Shown: one piece after another, positions 1 through 7,285 of the stretch
Numbering within the stretch: the stretch's first letter is position 1
How the letters are laid out: every line of letters begins with the position of its first letter
Source of the DNA: Clostridiaceae bacterium UBA4839
GTDB lineage: Bacteria > Bacillota > Clostridia > Clostridiales > Caloramatoraceae
DNA: 11,068 bases
Assembly (NCBI GenBank): GCA_002400085.1
Contig: DHEX01000082.1
Location: forward strand, 1-11,068
Direction of reading: 5' to 3'
Notes under the pieces: generated by a model
What the model was told of the DNA's origin: nothing
The model's input: only the letters and a program-made list of their open reading frames with translations
The model's database searches: none
Program-made: the position numbers and the translations under genes

Positions 1-28
1 TAAAAAATATTGGCAACCAAATTGCCAA
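1..28 (-). terminator. Rho-independent terminator of the 146-residue gene
   Basis: On the minus strand a 7-bp stem (TTGGCAA at 28-22 with TTGCCAA at 16-10, 5-nt loop) is followed by TATTTTTTA. It lies 14 bases past the stop codon at 43, where a terminator for this gene is expected. On the plus strand the stem is followed only by CATTTT, so termination is stronger in the minus direction. Confidence 0.7.
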
Positions 29-42
29 CATTTTAGCCTCTA

Positions 43-483
43 TCAATTTAAAGTAGCCCTATTTTCTTTATAGTTATTAATGTAATCCCTATATTCCCTT
101 ATATCCTCTTTGCTAAGCATAGAATATATACTTTCTATCTGTCGTGCAAGGCCCTCATATTTCTTATTGTGTACGCCCATTAATTGTAAGTTTAAGCATA
201 TACACTCCCTTAAAACTAAAAATTCTGCTATATTTAGTTCAAGTATAATTTCCTTCCTATTGTACGGTTCAGCCATTAAGATTAGCAGTTTTGTCATTAT
301 CATTTCTGCATTACTTATGTTATCGTGTATTGCAAAATTATCTATAACTCCTTGCTCATAACTTAAGGCTTCTAAATGCCTATTTATCCGCTGTAATAGT
401 GGCAATAGCAATTCCTTATGAATTCTAATCCCAATACTTTCCTCATTAAACTTAAAATAAATTTCTTCTGGTTTTAAATGCAT
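43..483 (-). CDS. Hypothetical helical protein, 146 residues
   Basis: I do not recognise this family. The product is soluble and probably almost entirely alpha-helical: it has no signal peptide or membrane segment and is rich in Leu, Ile and Glu. The ATG at 483 is well supported, since AGGGAGGGC (499-491) ends 7 bases before it and a sigma-A-like promoter lies at 534-563. A T-tract hairpin directly follows the stop, so the gene looks like a single-gene transcription unit. It lies on the same strand as the OLD nuclease gene but about 370 bases downstream with its own promoter, so co-operation with that nuclease is only a guess. Clear signals and an intact frame make it a convincing gene; no function can be assigned. 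Confidence 0.8.
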   Translation of the reverse strand: MHLKPEEIYFKFNEESIGIRIHKELLLPLLQRINRHLEALSYEQGVIDNFAIHDNISNAEMIMTKLLILMAEPYNRKEIILELNIAEFLVLRECICLNLQLMGVHNKKYEGLARQIESIYSMLSKEDIREYRDYINNYKENRATLN

Positions 484-533
484 AATATAAGCCCTCCCTA
501 TATTATAAAATTCCTACTTTATGAACTTTATAT

Positions 534-563
534 AATATAAAGAAGGCTGCACACTCTTATCAA
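534..563 (-). promoter_or_regulatory. Sigma-A-type promoter for the 146-residue gene
   Basis: On the minus strand, TTGATA (563-558) and TATATT (539-534) are 18 bases apart, or TTATAT (540-535) with a 17-base spacer. Each box has few mismatches to TTGACA/TATAAT. The predicted start near 527 gives a leader of about 44 bases holding the AGGGAGG ribosome site. A TATAAT at 507-502 lies too close to the ribosome site to serve. Confidence 0.5.
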
Positions 564-627
564 GTTTTATTTCATCTTTTTATTATTAATTTAAAAATAG
601 TTATGTTTTAAATTACACAAATTAATA

Positions 628-846
628 TCAACACCACTTTAACATATCGGTTGATATAACCTTGGGTACCAAACCGACCCTACCATTGTTTATAATTTTA
701 ATATTTTCTCTACCCCTATAATATTTATAATTACTGGTGTTCTTAGGCGGTTTACAGTATGTAATTAATAATAATTCTACATCATCTAATTCGGTAGATA
801 ACTCAACAGATATAAAGAAATGGTTAATTCCTCCTGAGTTAATACC
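628..846 (-). pseudogene. Gene remnant or unusual-start small ORF downstream of the OLD gene
   Basis: An open frame of 72 codons runs from just after a TGA (849-847) to a TGA at 630-628. It contains no ATG, GTG or TTG near its beginning; the only internal ATG is 5 codons from its end. The translation nevertheless looks protein-like: alternating hydrophobic stretches (HFFISVEL near residue 9, VELLLITY near 23) and a Lys/Gly/Arg-rich tail ending in STDMLKWC. Just upstream, another frame reads KNDEVLTQEELTISLYLLS, so a frameshift near 800-815 is possible. An AGGAGG at 836-831 is not followed by a standard start codon in this frame. The best guess is the 3' end of a decayed gene. An 8-bp inverted repeat (625-632 with 650-657) overlaps its stop. 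Family unknown. Confidence 0.35.
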
Positions 847-855
847 TCATCATTT

Positions 856-2934
856 TTAATTATTAGGTTTGAGTTTCTGTATCACTTCTGCATAATCTTC
901 AACATCCAAAACTTCTTCTATTCCAACTTTTCCACTACTTACTAACTCCGCCAACTTTATAACTTTTAATTCTTTTTGGTTGGCAAATCCCGACTCTTCA
1001 ATTAATTCGTCACCTTTAGCAGTAATATAATCTTCTAATTCTCCCTTTTTAAGTATGTAAATATTATCTTTCTTTAATTTGTTAATATAATCAATAACCT
1101 TTGTTTTAACATCCTTATGATTATTTAATATACTATAATTAACCTTTTTGATTACTTTTGGCCTTAAATATTCCCATACTTCTTTTAATTTTCCATTGTA
1201 TTCTTCAGTAGCACATATTTCATCAATAACTGTACATAATGTTTTAGCATCTTTACTTTTATCAGGCCTTAATATTTTTTCTTTGATATCTTTACTCTTT
1301 ATCCAAGGCTCATCGGCTGGTAATATTTTTTGTAAAGATTTCCTGATATCATTTAATTCTTCCTGCGAAAAGTCACTAATATAATCGCTAATATTCTCTA
1401 AACCATTATAAAGGATATCAAAATCAGCAATGACATAATACTCAATATCTAAATAAGTTAACAACTCTATATATTGTTTAAAAAAAGATTTTCCTCCTAC
1501 TTTAGCAACACTAATGTTATTATTATCTAAATATCCATTCTCTTTATAAAAGTTGTCGGCTACCAATGGTATAAGATATTCCTCTGCACCTTCTACTAAA
1601 ATAACTTTATCTGCAAAAAATATTTCTGAATTTTTAGTTGATATTATATTTTGTAATTTTGCAAGTTCCTTATTCTGATCTTTATCTATATTTATACGTT
1701 TTGTTTCTGTCTTTCCGTGGACTTTTTTAACTACTATTATATTCCAAATATCAGTATTTCTAATAAATTCAGATGAATGTGTAGTTATAATAACTTGATT
1801 TTTATTTGTAGAATTTAGATTAACAAACTCGTCAAATTTATTTGAAATTACTCTTTGAGCCTGAGGATGCAGATATATCTCTGGTTCCTCGACAACAAGT
1901 AATGAAGAATTCATATGGAACTTACTACAATAATAAGAGAATAATGCTATTATGATTGCACTTTGAATGCCTGTCCCTTTATCCTCTAATAATCCTTCTA
2001 CACCATCATTAACAAATATATTAATTCCTTTATAAATATCATCTTTAGTGTTTTGTAGCAGTTGAAAAGATATGCTATCATGATAGATTGCTTTTTCTAT
2101 TTTTTCTTTGATATCTGTAGTAGCATTTATAAAAATATTATCTGTAATTTCTTTAATTTCATTAAGTTTTTCATCTATTAATCCTTTTTGCCCTGAATCA
2201 GAATTTTCCCAGATACCTTTTATTAGTTTACCATACCAACTCCATGTATTAATCTTAAGTTCTTTATTTATATTCCTAACTGCTGGTAGTATTGCACTTG
2301 TAATCAATGAATTTTTCAAATCATTAGAGAACCTAGAGCACCTATAATATTGGTTGTCATATTTTAGAAGAATAGAATATGTTTTTTGATAATTATTTTG
2401 CTGATTATCCATATCGCAACCCATATTTTCGATTATATAATTTTTAGCAACTGAAAAATATATGTATAATTCCTGAGAATTATTAAACATATTAAATAGT
2501 TCTTCTGTATTTTTATTGTATCTTTTATTGTATTTTTCATCGGTTAAAGTTTCAAAATTCTCAATAAGGAGTTTAGGGCAACTACCATTATTATAAAAAC
2601 GCTCTATAAGATTGTTTTCTCCTAAAGACACTAACCATAAACCTTTAATACTTTTAAATAAGTTTTCGTTTATATCATGCCCATCTAACTTCACAGAAAT
2701 AAAAAAATTATCCTTTGTCTTTTCTTCACCGTTGCTGTAATATGTAAAAAAGTCTTTCTCATTTACATCCTGATATACTGGGTTCTTTTCTCCTAGGACT
2801 AAATCAAGGGCCTTAACAATATTACTCTTACCAGAATTATTTTTACCAACTAATACATTCTTTCCAGGATTAAAATTAATTTTCCCTCTTTCAATACTTC
2901 TAAAATTTTTTATAAACAATTCTGATATAAACAT
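856..2934 (-). CDS. OLD-family endonuclease (ABC-type ATPase plus Toprim nuclease)
   Basis: An overcoming-lysogenization-defect (OLD) type protein of about 692 residues: an SMC/RecF-like ATPase fused to a C-terminal Toprim nuclease, a family used in phage defence. The numbering here is for the ATG at 2934. The start reads MFISELFIKNFRSI, typical of these ATPases. Walker A is GKNNSGKS (30-37), the signature region is DKGTGIQSA (about 318-326), Walker B is LLVVEEPEIYLHP (about 345-357), and the H-loop His is in TTHSSEF (386). The Toprim part has ILVEGAEE (Glu about 448) and the metal-binding pair in VIADFDIL (Asp about 504 and 506). All catalytic elements are present, so the protein looks active. 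A GTG five codons upstream (2949) is possible but its ribosome site would abut it. No UvrD-like helicase gene adjoins, so it is probably a stand-alone (class 1) OLD rather than a Gabija GajA. Confidence 0.88.
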   Translation of the reverse strand: MFISELFIKNFRSIERGKINFNPGKNVLVGKNNSGKSNIVKALDLVLGEKNPVYQDVNEKDFFTYYSNGEEKTKDNFFISVKLDGHDINENLFKSIKGLWLVSLGENNLIERFYNNGSCPKLLIENFETLTDEKYNKRYNKNTEELFNMFNNSQELYIYFSVAKNYIIENMGCDMDNQQNNYQKTYSILLKYDNQYYRCSRFSNDLKNSLITSAILPAVRNINKELKINTWSWYGKLIKGIWENSDSGQKGLIDEKLNEIKEITDNIFINATTDIKEKIEKAIYHDSISFQLLQNTKDDIYKGINIFVNDGVEGLLEDKGTGIQSAIIIALFSYYCSKFHMNSSLLVVEEPEIYLHPQAQRVISNKFDEFVNLNSTNKNQVIITTHSSEFIRNTDIWNIIVVKKVHGKTETKRINIDKDQNKELAKLQNIISTKNSEIFFADKVILVEGAEEYLIPLVADNFYKENGYLDNNNISVAKVGGKSFFKQYIELLTYLDIEYYVIADFDILYNGLENISDYISDFSQEELNDIRKSLQKILPADEPWIKSKDIKEKILRPDKSKDAKTLCTVIDEICATEEYNGKLKEVWEYLRPKVIKKVNYSILNNHKDVKTKVIDYINKLKKDNIYILKKGELEDYITAKGDELIEESGFANQKELKVIKLAELVSSGKVGIEEVLDVEDYAEVIQKLKPNN

Positions 2935-2983
2935 TCCTTCACCACCCACTCTTTAATAAATACAGAATTTACTAGTTGTATAT

Positions 2984-2989
2984 ATTATA
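2984..2989 (-). promoter_or_regulatory. Likely -10 box of the OLD nuclease gene
   Basis: A perfect TATAAT on the minus strand lies about 50 bases upstream of the ATG at 2934. At 17 bases upstream the hexamer is TAGAAA, a poor -35, so the promoter may be weak or activator-dependent. It points away from the recombinase gene, making the intergenic stretch 2950-3221 a divergent control region. Confidence 0.35.
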
Positions 2990-3036
2990 CATTTAATTAA
3001 ATTATCTTTCTACAAAACCTTTCAACAAAATCAGGG

Positions 3037-3116
3037 TTTTGTGGATAATACTATAAAAATCTACTGCTATTTTGTAACAATTAGATGTAATAAGCCCCTA
3101 AAAATTGTCCACAAAA
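3037..3116. promoter_or_regulatory. Paired DnaA-box-like sites in a divergent intergenic region
   Basis: TGTGGATAA (3040-3048) is the exact complement of the consensus DnaA box TTATCCACA. In the opposite orientation, TTGTCCACA (3105-3113) differs by one base. The two sit inside a 9-bp inverted repeat, TTTTGTGGA (3037-3045) and TCCACAAAA (3108-3116). A further 7-bp repeat, CAAAACC/GGTTTTG, lies at 3013-3041. The area is very AT-rich. It could be DnaA binding, part of an origin, or simply an operator shared by the OLD and recombinase genes. No replication protein is encoded in the window. Confidence 0.3.
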
Positions 3117-3152
3117 CTTTTTACAACATTTTTCATCACAAAAACTATATGG

Positions 3153-3158
3153 TATATA
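3153..3158 (+). promoter_or_regulatory. Possible extended -10 element of the recombinase gene
   Basis: TGGTATATA (3150-3158) resembles an extended -10 (TG-N-TATAAT), 63 bases upstream of the ATG. The -35 position holds only TTTTCA (3130-3135). This is the best candidate in the region, but it is weak. Confidence 0.25.
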
Positions 3159-3221
3159 ACTTGAAATAATGGCTAAATATTTCTTAAAATTTATTTGAAC
3201 AGATAGAAAGGAGTTTTTTAA

Positions 3222-4118
3222 ATGGATATAAAGGAATATTATTTAAATGATTTTGTAGATTATTTATATCAAAACGATAAATCACCTGGTACAGTATCAA
3301 CTTACACCATCAATATTAGATATTTTATACGATACTACATTGAATCCTATGACGAATCGTTCATCCCTGAAAATGTAATCATGATGGATTTACAGGATTA
3401 TCGAAATTATCTTTTAAATATCAAACGCCAAAAGGCATCTACTATAAATAATAAAATTGCTGCACTGAAGGAATATTTCTTCTTTCTTCAGAGCAAAGGA
3501 ATAATCAAAACAAATCCTGCTGAAAATTTAAAAAAGATAAGAACAAATAAACCTACCGCTCCCAAAAGTTTCTCTGATTCGGATTTTAAAAAAATTAAAA
3601 GATATGTATATAAAAGTCAAAAGGAATTATGGATAGTGATTTTTGAGTTATTATCTAAAACAGGGATTAGGGTAAGTGAACTTATAAATATTCGTCTTAA
3701 TGATATAACTATAAATGAAAGGTCTGGAAACCTAAGAGTTATAGGCAAAAATCGAAAAGAAAGGAATATTCCTCTTCATGTAGATGTTAGAAAGGCCATT
3801 GATTCGTATATGGAAATTAGAAATAAATTTCTTATTAATTCTGAGTATCTTCTAATTAGCGAAAGAAAACAACCCTTTACCCGCTCTGGAATATTCAAGA
3901 TATTAAAGCGCTGGGAAAATGATACAAACATTAAAATCCATCCACATATGTTCAGGCACTATTTTGCAATTCGAATTCTAAATAATCCTAATTCCAGCGC
4001 TGATATCAACACTATTCAATATTTATTAGGACATGAATCCATTGAGAGCAGTGCCATTTACCTCAAAGTAAGACAAGAAGATTTAGAAAAGAGCATTGAT
4101 GCCATAACAGATTATTAA
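3222..4118 (+). CDS. Tyrosine recombinase/integrase, XerC/XerD-like
   Basis: A 298-residue site-specific tyrosine recombinase, close in length to XerC/XerD. Residues about 1-100 form a SAM-like core-binding domain, with KSPGTVSTY near 20 and a helix ending in NPAENL near 98. Residues about 115-298 form the catalytic domain. The expected active-site set is visible: Arg150 in KTGIRVSEL, Lys176 in GKNRKERNIPL, His242 and Arg245 in HPHMFRHYF, His271 in LLGHES, and the nucleophile Tyr280 in SAIYLKV. The ATG follows AAAGGAG (3207-3213) by 8 bases, and a strong hairpin terminator follows the stop. It is transcribed alone, divergently from the OLD gene. It could be a mobile-element or plasmid recombinase or an extra Xer paralogue. 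No excisionase gene or attachment site could be identified beside it. Confidence 0.9.
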   Translation: MDIKEYYLNDFVDYLYQNDKSPGTVSTYTINIRYFIRYYIESYDESFIPENVIMMDLQDYRNYLLNIKRQKASTINNKIAALKEYFFFLQSKGIIKTNPAENLKKIRTNKPTAPKSFSDSDFKKIKRYVYKSQKELWIVIFELLSKTGIRVSELINIRLNDITINERSGNLRVIGKNRKERNIPLHVDVRKAIDSYMEIRNKFLINSEYLLISERKQPFTRSGIFKILKRWENDTNIKIHPHMFRHYFAIRILNNPNSSADINTIQYLLGHESIESSAIYLKVRQEDLEKSIDAITDY

Positions 4119-4131
4119 ATATCTTAAAATT

Positions 4132-4173
4132 AATACACCTATATTTTGTATATGGGTGTATTTTATTATTTTA
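4132..4173 (+). terminator. Terminator of the recombinase gene
   Basis: AATACACC (4132-4139) pairs with GGTGTATT (4155-4162). The stem extends by a G-U and three A-U pairs to about 12 bp with a short loop, and is followed by a T-rich tract reading TTATTATTTTAT. It begins 13 bases after the recombinase stop. Confidence 0.75.
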
Positions 4174-4216
4174 TAAAAAAAAACTTGGTTTCAAAAAATT
4201 ATAGCCATCACCAAGT
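4174..4216 (-). terminator. Terminator of the 66-residue membrane protein gene
   Basis: Read on the minus strand, ACTTGGT (4216-4210), a loop of about 20 bases and ACCAAGT (4189-4183) are followed by a run of eight further T (4182-4175). It lies 46 bases past the stop codon at 4263 and is back to back with the recombinase terminator. Confidence 0.65.
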
Positions 4217-4262
4217 ACATGACATTAATCTTTTCCCTAATAAGGCAGAGATAAGGTTCCCC

Positions 4263-4463
4263 TTATCCCTGTTGTTTGATTGTTTTCCACTCTTTCACAT
4301 TGTCCTTAGTGATAAATATTGTAATTATAGCAAACGGTATTACTGCCAGCCATCTATATTCAAAAAACATTTTTTGATATAAGTAGAAAATCGAGAAAAA
4401 TGTTGCAAACCCAACTGCTGTAGGTATTAATATGTTAAAAATTATATTCAATTGTTTCTTCAT
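4263..4463 (-). CDS. Small two-helix membrane protein, 66 residues
   Basis: I do not recognise a named family. Two hydrophobic segments are clear: residues about 6-29 (from NIIFNILIP to FSIFYLY) and about 38-52 (LAVIPFAIITIFITK), joined by a short loop with Tyr and Arg. The C-terminus is charged (KDNVKEWKTIKQQ). With its N-terminal MKKQ it is probably an integral membrane protein. The start is well supported: AAAGGAG (4480-4474) precedes the ATG by 10 bases, and a near-consensus promoter lies at 4488-4516. With its own promoter and terminator it is an independent unit between the recombinase and the exported-protein operon. Function unknown. Confidence 0.8.
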   Translation of the reverse strand: MKKQLNIIFNILIPTAVGFATFFSIFYLYQKMFFEYRWLAVIPFAIITIFITKDNVKEWKTIKQQG

Positions 4464-4487
4464 ACTTAATCAACTCCTTTTACAATA

Positions 4488-4516
4488 ATTGTAGCGCACA
4501 TAGAAATATTTGTCAG
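4488..4516 (-). promoter_or_regulatory. Sigma-A promoter of the 66-residue membrane protein gene
   Basis: CTGACA (4516-4511), a 17-base spacer and TACAAT (4493-4488) on the minus strand each differ by one base from TTGACA/TATAAT. The expected start near 4481 puts the ribosome site almost at the 5' end of the mRNA, so the leader is short. Confidence 0.65.
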
Positions 4517-4581
4517 GTCCCTTTTAATAAAATATAAAGAACTTGTAATAAACTCTTTTAGAATAAAAATAGACTATAAGG

Positions 4582-4622
4582 AAAAATGCTTTGGAAAGAC
4601 CGCTAAATCTCCAAAGCATTTT
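4582..4622 (-). terminator. Terminator of the exported-protein operon
   Basis: A 13-bp perfect stem (4583-4595 with 4610-4622, containing ATGCTTTGGA) encloses a 14-base loop. On the minus strand it ends in ATTTTTCC. It lies about 115 bases beyond the stop at 4737. The AT-rich DNA between stop and hairpin (4623-4736) shows no gene. Confidence 0.6.
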
Positions 4623-4736
4623 AAAAAATTCTAATAGCCCTATTTAAAAAACATTCCAAAAGTCGTAGTACTTATGTATTTCAACCTTTGCTCTATTATA
4701 TACATATATGAAAAAATATTCAATAATATCTTATAC

Positions 4737-5714
4737 CTAAATTTCCCCTATCACCTTTTCCCTTTTTCCTTTTTCCCTCCCTTCTTCTTTATTAATCGTA
4801 ATCGTTCCACCATCAGGAATTGTAAATGGTCCTATAGAAACCGTACTCCCTTGTGCTGTTCTACCTTCTCCAGTTACATAAAGTTCTGTTGCTTCCCATG
4901 TTTGTTTATAATTACAAGGAACACTGCTGCTTACCCAAGAACCTACGCACACACTATAGCAACTAGTGCTACACTGGCTTCCCCCTTTTGAATCTGTATA
5001 GCAACTGGTACTACACTCTTGCCGAGTTGAATAACACTCATCGTAATATTCATAACTTCTGCTTTCAGAACTATTCATTTCAACTCGTTTTTTAGAAGGT
5101 TCTACATTAACTCTTACTGAAATATCTTGATTAACCCAACCATCTCTATTCCCTGGAATATCTGCTGATTGATTAGGAGTAAATATAATATCCCCCGAAG
5201 GAGTCGAAGGAGTACCTCCACCATCTTTATAGACTGTACCACCATAAATTCCTATATCAGTTATTGTACCTGCAATGTACATTTCACCTATCTGTGGATT
5301 AGATGGAAATGTTTCTCTTACCTGATATCTATCCCAATCTTCATATGTTAACCATCCACTATAGCCTTCAGCATCATGGTAATAGTATTTACTTTCCTTA
5401 AGTCCAGGACATTCAGATTTTCCACCATAATCACATACCCAGCCAGGTGGTACAAAAAACTTATTATGTGACCTATTGTCTCCTTGGTTAACCCAACCAC
5501 CTTTATATATATATTCTTCATTCTTATCTTTTGCTAAACCTTTATAATAATACTGCATATCATTATTAATAACTTTAAAAGGCTGTGTACCTCTTATACC
5601 ATGTACCTCTTTTGACAATCTTTCCCCTGCTTTAACTTTTGTAATGGCTGGGGGAGGGCTAAAACCCACGACCATACACAAAATTATAAGAAGTGATAAT
5701 ACTCTTTTTTTCAT
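4737..5714 (-). CDS. Exported cysteine-rich protein, probably C-terminally altered
   Basis: A 325-residue secreted protein of unknown function. A Sec signal peptide is clear: MKKR, a hydrophobic core LSLLIILCMVVGF, and likely cleavage after VKA (residue 29). The mature part has two GWVNQ motifs (73-77 and 192-196), a Gly/Pro/Thr-rich linker (165-175), and a Cys-rich block at about 225-270 with seven Cys, including the repeated CSTSCY (234-239 and 248-253). Aromatic and Gly residues suggest extracellular beta-structure. The last 17 residues (KEEGREKGKREKVIGEI) are charged low-complexity sequence encoded by a purine-only-like tract resembling the intergenic repeats. The native C-terminus may therefore have been lost. 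It starts 11 bases after the upstream gene's stop, behind GGGGGG, so the two are one operon. No anchor motif (LPXTG or C-terminal helix) is seen. Confidence 0.8.
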   Translation of the reverse strand: MKKRVLSLLIILCMVVGFSPPPAITKVKAGERLSKEVHGIRGTQPFKVINNDMQYYYKGLAKDKNEEYIYKGGWVNQGDNRSHNKFFVPPGWVCDYGGKSECPGLKESKYYYHDAEGYSGWLTYEDWDRYQVRETFPSNPQIGEMYIAGTITDIGIYGGTVYKDGGGTPSTPSGDIIFTPNQSADIPGNRDGWVNQDISVRVNVEPSKKRVEMNSSESRSYEYYDECYSTRQECSTSCYTDSKGGSQCSTSCYSVCVGSWVSSSVPCNYKQTWEATELYVTGEGRTAQGSTVSIGPFTIPDGGTITINKEEGREKGKREKVIGEI

Positions 5715-5725
5715 ATTTTCCCCCC

Positions 5726-7105
5726 TTATCTCTTCATTGTAATAATTATATTACCATCCTTACCATCACCAGGCATCCCACAAACTCTTATATCACCAAA
5801 ATCCTTTGAAGGATACACTCTTCTATCCTCTTCTGTCAGTTTCCTGTTAAAGAGTTCTAACATATAATCAGTTATTTCATCAGATTTTTCTCCTAGTATA
5901 ACCTTATTACACATTCTAAATGTCTTCATATTATTTTTATTATTTATATTATTATCAAAATGAATATCTACAACTCCTTTGTAATCCCCTGTATTACCTG
6001 CATCTTTATATACATCATTTCTAAAAAATCTATAATTCACAAAACTACTATCGCAATCTTGTTTAATACAATTTATATATAACCTTAAATCATCTTGTGC
6101 AAACATATAATCACCTTTACTAGTCATAGAAAAAATTGGATAATATCCCCCGTTTGTCATTATTCTAATCATTTTATACACTTGTTCTTCTAAATTTGGA
6201 TTAACAACACTTTCAATTTTATGACTTGGTTTAATATCTGATTGCATTTCCTTGCTTGTACTCATTAATAAATGTTCATCTCTTATAATATAACTACCTT
6301 TATATGTTTTCCCTTCCAATACTTTATCCAATCCTTCAATACTACCAGATATATTATCAACATTTTCTGGTAGTTCTGTCTTTCCGTCTGCACTTGCTTT
6401 TACTTCAATAGGTTTAAGTTTAAATGCTTCCCACTTTGCAGGGCTTCCAATTTTTTTAACCCACACATCAAGCATATACTTTCCAGTATGTTGTGGCTTC
6501 CAAGTTAAACCATTTTTCTTATATCCATCGATGTTATTTATCCACTTGTTGTTTTCTACATCGTATGCATGTATTCTATATTCTACATCCCTTAACCCTT
6601 CTATACTATCTACTCTTACACTATCTCCTAATTTGTATTCTTCTTTATCTGTCATAACATTTTTATCTAAATCCATTCCATTATTCTTTACACTGAACTC
6701 AAATGTATAATAACTATCAAAATCTCCATTAGAATTATGCTGTATACCCTTTTCTCCTGCTTTTTTAACCCAAATAGAGCCATAAAAATTACCCTCTCCA
6801 AGAACCTTATCTGGTGTTACAGCATATAAATCCTTTGCCCTTACTCCTGTTGTATATCCCTTTGTTATATCCTCCCAATTATTAGTTCCTGGGTATCTCA
6901 CCCAAATCCTATATTGTACATCCTCAGCACCTTCACTTGTTAAATAAAATGTCTGCTTCGTTCCTTTGAGTACAATAGACCTATCAAGTCCTACAAAATC
7001 TATCTTTGTCCTTAACTTTGTCACTGCTTTAACAGGTGTATAAGCACATGCGAGACCTATACACATCATTAGACCAAATATTATTATTTTTCTAAACCTC
7101 TTCAT
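5726..7105 (-). CDS. Exported protein with two triple-tyrosine-like repeats
   Basis: A 459-residue secreted protein counted from the ATG at 7105. That start follows AAAGGAG (7120-7114) by 8 bases; the in-frame GTG at 7114 overlaps the ribosome site and is unlikely. The signal peptide is MKRFRKIII plus a hydrophobic core, with likely cleavage after PVKA (residue 27). Two similar segments follow: one begins DVQYRIWVRY (62-71) and ends IWVKKAG (111-117); the other begins DVEYRIHAYD (173-182) and ends VWVKKIG (214-220). This Y-x-I...W...G-x-Y...WVKK layout resembles the triple-tyrosine (Y_Y_Y) domain found in clostridial cell-surface and amidase proteins. The remaining half (about 245-459) is of unknown fold and has four Cys. 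It is the first gene of an operon with the Cys-rich exported protein. A surface or matrix role is inferred. Confidence 0.82.
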   Translation of the reverse strand: MKRFRKIIIFGLMMCIGLACAYTPVKAVTKLRTKIDFVGLDRSIVLKGTKQTFYLTSEGAEDVQYRIWVRYPGTNNWEDITKGYTTGVRAKDLYAVTPDKVLGEGNFYGSIWVKKAGEKGIQHNSNGDFDSYYTFEFSVKNNGMDLDKNVMTDKEEYKLGDSVRVDSIEGLRDVEYRIHAYDVENNKWINNIDGYKKNGLTWKPQHTGKYMLDVWVKKIGSPAKWEAFKLKPIEVKASADGKTELPENVDNISGSIEGLDKVLEGKTYKGSYIIRDEHLLMSTSKEMQSDIKPSHKIESVVNPNLEEQVYKMIRIMTNGGYYPIFSMTSKGDYMFAQDDLRLYINCIKQDCDSSFVNYRFFRNDVYKDAGNTGDYKGVVDIHFDNNINNKNNMKTFRMCNKVILGEKSDEITDYMLELFNRKLTEEDRRVYPSKDFGDIRVCGMPGDGKDGNIIITMKR

Positions 7106-7132
7106 AAATTTCACTCCTTTATATTCTTATCT

Positions 7133-7169
7133 TTAGGTAATAGGGGTTAGGTAATAGGGGCTAGGTCAT
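7133..7169. repeat. Tandem 14-bp repeat, TTAGGTAATAGGGG
   Basis: Two exact adjacent copies (7133-7146 and 7147-7160) are followed by a decayed third start (CTAGGTCATA). The repeat lies 28 bases upstream of the exported-protein operon start, so it would fall in its promoter or leader. Confidence 0.8.
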
Positions 7170-7180
7170 AATCAAACTGT

Positions 7181-7285
7181 CCCTTTTCTCCTAATTCTCT
7201 TTATCCTTTTCTCCTAATTCCCTTCACCCTTTTCTTCACTCTTTCCTTTCCCTTTCTCCTAATTTCCTTTACCCTTTTCTCCTAA
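7181..7285. repeat. Degenerate pyrimidine-rich repeat tract, CCCTTTTCTCCTAA units
   Basis: Four near-identical units occur at about 7181-7194, 7204-7217, 7250-7262 and 7272-7285, with a half unit near 7225-7238. The spacers are also pyrimidine-rich. On the minus strand it reads TTAGGAGAAAAGGG and would form a purine-rich leader or upstream region for the exported operon. A related purine-rich stretch encodes the tail of the Cys-rich protein. Confidence 0.75.

Noticed and set aside
856..2949. Gabija system (GajA-GajB)
   Set aside because: The OLD protein fits GajA loosely, but no UvrD-like helicase is encoded next to it on either side within the window.
2971..3000. dif-like Xer recombination site (TATATATTATACATTTAAT)
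   Set aside because: It only resembles dif through its AT-rich core; the arms do not match well enough, and such strings are common in DNA of this composition.
4674..4991. Plus-strand open frame of 105 codons rich in Cys, Phe and Ser
   Set aside because: It is antisense to the exported Cys-rich gene and has no ribosome site; its composition is a shadow of that gene.
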